This document shows, in pieces, positions 5,695-8,973 of a stretch of DNA of 8,973 bases. The DNA comes from an uncultured Alphaproteobacteria bacterium. GTDB taxonomy: Bacteria; Pseudomonadota; Alphaproteobacteria; Sneathiellales; Sneathiellaceae. Each line of letters starts with the position of its first letter. Positions within the stretch are counted from its first letter, which is position 1. Location: NCBI GenBank assembly GCA_937910835.1, contig CALEMG010000357.1:1-8973 (forward strand). Direction: 5' to 3'. The position numbers and the translations under genes are program-made. Under the pieces are notes generated by a model that was given only the letters and a program-made list of their open reading frames with translations, was not told where the DNA came from and made no database searches.

Positions 5695-6870
5695 GTGACA
5701 AAGTTACTTCGCATAGCTCTGCCCCTTGGCCTTTCCCTGTTTCTTCTATTGCTGCAACCGGTGACGCCCTCCAAGGCTGAAGACGGGGTTGCTAAGGATG
5801 AGATCCTGTTCGGCCAAACCGCGGCGTTTGAAGGGCTGGCGGCGGCCCTCGGCGAGGGGATGCGCGATGGTCTGCTTGCTGCGTTTGAAGAGGTAAACCG
5901 CAACGGCGGCATTCATGGCCGTAAACTCCGCCTGCATTCCTATGATGACGGTTACAAGCCGGCGATGGCCATCCAGAATGTCAACCGGCTGATCAGTCAT
6001 GACAAGATATTCGCGCTGGTCGGCTGTGTCGGCACCCCAACCAGTAAGGCAATTGCCCCGGTCGCGGCGGCAGCGCATATTCCCCTGATCGGCCCGTTCA
6101 CGGGCGCGGAATTCCTGCGTAGCTCTGATCAGGCGAATGTCGTCAATCTCCGTGCCTCCTACGAGCAGGAGACGGAAAGCTGGATCAAGCATCTGACGGA
6201 GGATCTCGATATCAAGCGTGTCGCTGTCTTCTATCAGGATGACAGCTTCGGTCGCGCGGGTCTCGCCGGTGTACGAGAGGCGCTGGCGCGGCGCGGGCTG
6301 GAGATCGTGGGGGAGGGGCGCTATATGCGCAATACCACTGCGGTGAAACGGGCGCTGCTTGCCATCCGCGACAGCGAGCCGGAAGCCGTCGCCATGATCG
6401 GCGCATATAAAGCAAGCGCAGCCTTTATCCGTCTTGCACGGGAGCTTGGCCTCAATGTCATCTTCATGAATATCTCCTTCGTCGGGTCGAAGGCGCTTTC
6501 GGCGGAGCTGGACGGCGATGGCAGAGGCGTCTATGTCACGCAGGTCGTGCCCTTTCCCGACGACAGGGATATTCCAGTCGTCGATGCCTATCGCAAAGCA
6601 CTGACCGCCTATAACCCGGCGCTTGATCCCGGGTTTGTCTCGTTGGAGGGATATCTGGTCGGGCGGTTTGTCGCGGCTGTGCTCAAGGAGATTGGGCCGG
6701 AGCCGACGCGGGAGAAATTCCTCGCCGCCGTAAAGTCAATCCGCCGCTTCGACATCGACGGGCTCGAACTGATCTTTGGCCCCGGTGATAATCAGGGGCT
6801 GGACCGGGTATTCCTGACCGAAATAACGGGCGATGGCAGTTTTCGTGCCATTGATCGGCTGACAAAATGA
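5695..6870 (+). CDS. Type-1 periplasmic binding protein (branched-chain amino acid/TorT-like class)
   Basis: Secreted protein of 391 residues. The first 28 or so form a signal peptide: TKLLR positive start, a hydrophobic run rich in Leu, and a likely cut after SKA before EDG. The mature part is a type-1 periplasmic binding fold like LivJ and other Leu/Ile/Val-class receptors: ILFGQTAAFEG at the first strand, VNRNGGIHGRKL, a YDDGY segment, VGCVGTPTSKAIAPV, IPLIGPFTGAEFL and VAVFYQDDSFGRAG. GTG 5695 was chosen because it places the signal peptide at the N-terminus; the frame is open back to TTG 5626, but that would put 23 residues in front, encoded by the repeat region. No lipoprotein cysteine is present. 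No permease or ATPase gene for this class is nearby; instead its stop overlaps the start of a membrane sensor, so it probably presents ligand to that sensor. The ligand is unknown. Confidence 0.9.
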   Translation: MTKLLRIALPLGLSLFLLLLQPVTPSKAEDGVAKDEILFGQTAAFEGLAAALGEGMRDGLLAAFEEVNRNGGIHGRKLRLHSYDDGYKPAMAIQNVNRLISHDKIFALVGCVGTPTSKAIAPVAAAAHIPLIGPFTGAEFLRSSDQANVVNLRASYEQETESWIKHLTEDLDIKRVAVFYQDDSFGRAGLAGVREALARRGLEIVGEGRYMRNTTAVKRALLAIRDSEPEAVAMIGAYKASAAFIRLARELGLNVIFMNISFVGSKALSAELDGDGRGVYVTQVVPFPDDRDIPVVDAYRKALTAYNPALDPGFVSLEGYLVGRFVAAVLKEIGPEPTREKFLAAVKSIRRFDIDGLELIFGPGDNQGLDRVFLTEITGDGSFRAIDRLTK

Positions 6871-8973
6871 CGGAACCGCAGGCTGTGAAAAAGGGCGCAG
6901 GCCCGACGCTTAAAATAAATGGAAAGCATGTCCTCGCGCTCGGCATTCTGGCGGCGATGAGTGTCGTTGCCGGTATTATCGCCTGGTACTCTTTCGATCA
7001 TGTGTCGCAATCGACCGAGAAGATAACGCGTGGCAGCATCCCCGAGATCGAAGTGGCCCTGCAGCTCGCCCAGATAAGCGCCGAGATTGCCGCCTCCGCC
7101 CCGGATCTGATGGCCAACACGACGCTTGAAGATCACAAAAAGACCGTCGAAGCGCTCAATCAGCGGGCCTTTCGGCTCTCCGAGCTGACCGATCGGTCGC
7201 GCGATGTCTTCGGGGAATCAGGGAGCTGGCGGACGCTTAAGGACATCGAGCATGAACTGGTTCTGAGCCTCGGCACGCTTAAAACCGATGTTGAAGCACG
7301 GCTTGCGGAGCAGGAAGAACGGCAGGAAGCGACCGAGCAACTGACCCGCCTGCACCAGACCTTCCTGCTCAGGATGGAACCGCTGATCGACGATGCGGTT
7401 TTCGATTTCGTCATGCAGGGGGAATGGCTCTCCGCCAGGAGCAATGTCTATATCGCGGACCTGGTCGAAAGTTCAACGCAAAAGGTTGGCGAGTTCCTGA
7501 AATTCGGCGATACCATCGACGACTTGGAAGGCGTGCTGTCGGCGGTTATTCTGGCGTCTGACCTCGACAGCTTCGGCCCGCTTCAAACCCGCTACAGCGC
7601 TTTGGAGGCGGAGATCGAGGAGAATGCCGCGCGCTGGGCGGCAGAGGCAGGGGAACCTGCCTTTGTTGACCTTGCGCAGAATATTCTCGATTTTGGGCGC
7701 GGCCTCGACAATATCTTCATCCTGAAAGAGCAGGAGCTCTGGCAGACGCCACCGGGCCAGAGCCCGCCGCTCTCGCCCAAGCTCGTGCAGAAGGGGAATC
7801 TCCTCAGGCTCGGCCATGAAAGCTTTCACACGGTCTATTCCAGCGCTCTGGTTGAGGTGGTCAAGAATCTCGAAAACAGGTCCCAGAGCGAAACCCGGCA
7901 GTCGGGCAGCGAGCTCAGCGATCTTATTCTTGACGGGGCGAACACGCTGCACCTTCTTCTGTCGCTCCGCGCGGAAGGAAATCTGGTGGCGAGTATTCTC
8001 GGTGAAATGTCGAACGTACCCGACGTCGCGAATATCGGCCCCTTCGCGGAGCGCTTCGAGGCGTCGGAGGCGCGGATCAAGGACATGCTGGCCGACCTCG
8101 GGACCGCGCGGGAAAAAACCGAACTTCGGAATATTACTTTGAGCCTGCTGAATATCGGGACCGGAGAGAGCAACTTATTTGAGCTACACCGGGCGGAACT
8201 TGATAGTAGCGAACGGGCGGTGGCGGCGCTGGCCACCAGCCGGGAGCTAGCCGCCAGCCTGCAGGCGGAGGTGGCAAAACTGGTCGCCGCCGCGCGCGAA
8301 CGCGGCGTGACCGCAGAGGGGCATTCTGCCGAGGTAATTGAGCTTGGCCGCTATCTTCTGGTGCTGGTAGCGATGGCGAGTCTGGCAACCGCGGTTCTTG
8401 TCATGCTCTTCTATATTCGCCCGCGCATCATTCGCCCGCTCGAAAATATAACCGGCGCAATGACCCGGCTGGCCGACGGGGATACGGGCGTTGATATTCC
8501 CTATCGCGGTCGCAATGACGAGGTGGGGGATATGGCCAACGCGCTCGCCGTGTTCCGTGATACCGCTATTGAAATACAGGAATCCAACCACCGCGAGATC
8601 GAGGAGGGGCGCCGCCGTCTGATCAGCGCGATCGAAAATATCTCCGAGGGCTTCTCGCTGTATGATGCCAACGATAAGCTGGTCGTCTGCAACAGTGTCT
8701 ATCGTGACCTCTTCTTCCCGAAGAAGATTATCGAGACGGAAATCGGCAAGAGCTTCGAGGAGATCATGCGCAATGCGACGGGGCAGGCGCTCATTCAGGA
8801 TGCGCTGGATCGCGAGAAGGACTGGTTGACGGAAAGCCTCGAAAATCATCGCAAGCGGCTGAATTCGGGAATGCTTCGGCGCTCCGATGGTCGCTGGGTG
8901 CTGGTCAATGAACGCAAGACGGAGGACGGCAGCACTGTTGCAGTCTATTCCGATATTACCCAGATCAAGCAAC
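6867..8973 (+). CDS. Membrane sensor with TorS-like periplasmic region, HAMP and PAS; C-terminus outside window
   Basis: N-terminal 702 residues of a large inner-membrane signalling protein; the frame runs open off the right edge. Layout: cytoplasmic N-terminus (1-20), TM1 (about 21-42), a helical periplasmic region of about 450 residues, TM2 (about 496-518), HAMP (about 519-570, with IRPLENITGAMTRLADGD and NDEVGDMANA), then PAS from about 582 (AIENISEGFSLYDAND, ending in VAVYSDITQIKQ). The start of the periplasmic part (IPEIEVALQLAQISAEIAAS) resembles the TorS sensor domain, where the pattern IP-x-A-x-QL recurs. ATG 6867 overlaps the upstream stop as ATGA with no strong ribosome site, implying translational coupling to the binding protein. 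By analogy with TorT/TorS it probably reads that protein's ligand state. The output domain is not visible: a (hybrid) histidine kinase is most likely, but a nucleotide cyclase also occurs behind this HAMP-PAS arrangement. Confidence 0.85.
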   Translation, partial: MTEPQAVKKGAGPTLKINGKHVLALGILAAMSVVAGIIAWYSFDHVSQSTEKITRGSIPEIEVALQLAQISAEIAASAPDLMANTTLEDHKKTVEALNQRAFRLSELTDRSRDVFGESGSWRTLKDIEHELVLSLGTLKTDVEARLAEQEERQEATEQLTRLHQTFLLRMEPLIDDAVFDFVMQGEWLSARSNVYIADLVESSTQKVGEFLKFGDTIDDLEGVLSAVILASDLDSFGPLQTRYSALEAEIEENAARWAAEAGEPAFVDLAQNILDFGRGLDNIFILKEQELWQTPPGQSPPLSPKLVQKGNLLRLGHESFHTVYSSALVEVVKNLENRSQSETRQSGSELSDLILDGANTLHLLLSLRAEGNLVASILGEMSNVPDVANIGPFAERFEASEARIKDMLADLGTAREKTELRNITLSLLNIGTGESNLFELHRAELDSSERAVAALATSRELAASLQAEVAKLVAAARERGVTAEGHSAEVIELGRYLLVLVAMASLATAVLVMLFYIRPRIIRPLENITGAMTRLADGDTGVDIPYRGRNDEVGDMANALAVFRDTAIEIQESNHREIEEGRRRLISAIENISEGFSLYDANDKLVVCNSVYRDLFFPKKIIETEIGKSFEEIMRNATGQALIQDALDREKDWLTESLENHRKRLNSGMLRRSDGRWVLVNERKTEDGSTVAVYSDITQIKQ

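Noticed and set aside
8247..8972. Minus-strand open frame at the right edge
   Set aside because: It lies opposite the HAMP and PAS coding sequence, whose motifs are unmistakable on the + strand.
1..8973. tRNA, rRNA, CRISPR, insertion sequence or attachment site
   Set aside because: No cloverleaf, regularly spaced repeats, transposase motifs or terminal repeats were seen; every stretch over 300 bases is protein coding.

Overview
This window looks like a chromosomal stretch of a GC-rich Gram-negative bacterium, most likely an alphaproteobacterium. That assignment is inferred from codon use, the Dpp/Opp-type ATPases and the HAMP-PAS sensor style, not from a marker gene. It is gene-dense, with six genes and two short regulatory gaps. 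No RNA genes, insertion sequences or CRISPR arrays were seen.

Left part (1-1800, + strand): the end of a peptide-type ABC transporter operon, with two ATPase genes of the DppD/OppD and DppF/OppF kind. The first enters from outside the window and is interrupted by an in-frame TGA inside its ABC signature motif. The second is intact and overlaps it by 8 bp. Its stop codon shares a CTAG with the stop of the convergent next gene.

Middle (1797-5573): a minus-strand gene joins an AroM-like domain to a LuxR/NarL-type DNA-binding domain. It diverges from a two-gene + strand operon: a DUF917 protein (family linked to S-methyl-thiohydantoin desulfurase) and a short ATP-dependent hydantoinase/oxoprolinase. 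The gap between them (about 130-170 bp) carries repeated and palindromic motifs. The simplest reading is a catabolic island for a (thio)hydantoin-like or cyclic-amide compound: import by the ABC transporter, removal of a sulfur or other substituent by the DUF917 protein, ATP-driven ring opening by the hydantoinase, and control by the AroM-LuxR protein. The substrate is not shown by the sequence.

Right part (5574-8973, + strand): after a 121-bp leader with a perfect 13-bp inverted repeat and a small hairpin comes a secreted type-1 periplasmic binding protein. It overlaps by ATGA a large membrane sensor with a TorS-like helical periplasmic region, HAMP and PAS, whose output domain lies beyond the window. 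This pair resembles TorT/TorS: a binding protein that reports its ligand to a sensor rather than feeding a transporter. The most novel-looking items are the AroM-LuxR fusion with serines where related enzymes have cysteines, and the pairing of two different ligand-sensing systems with one small hydantoin-type operon.
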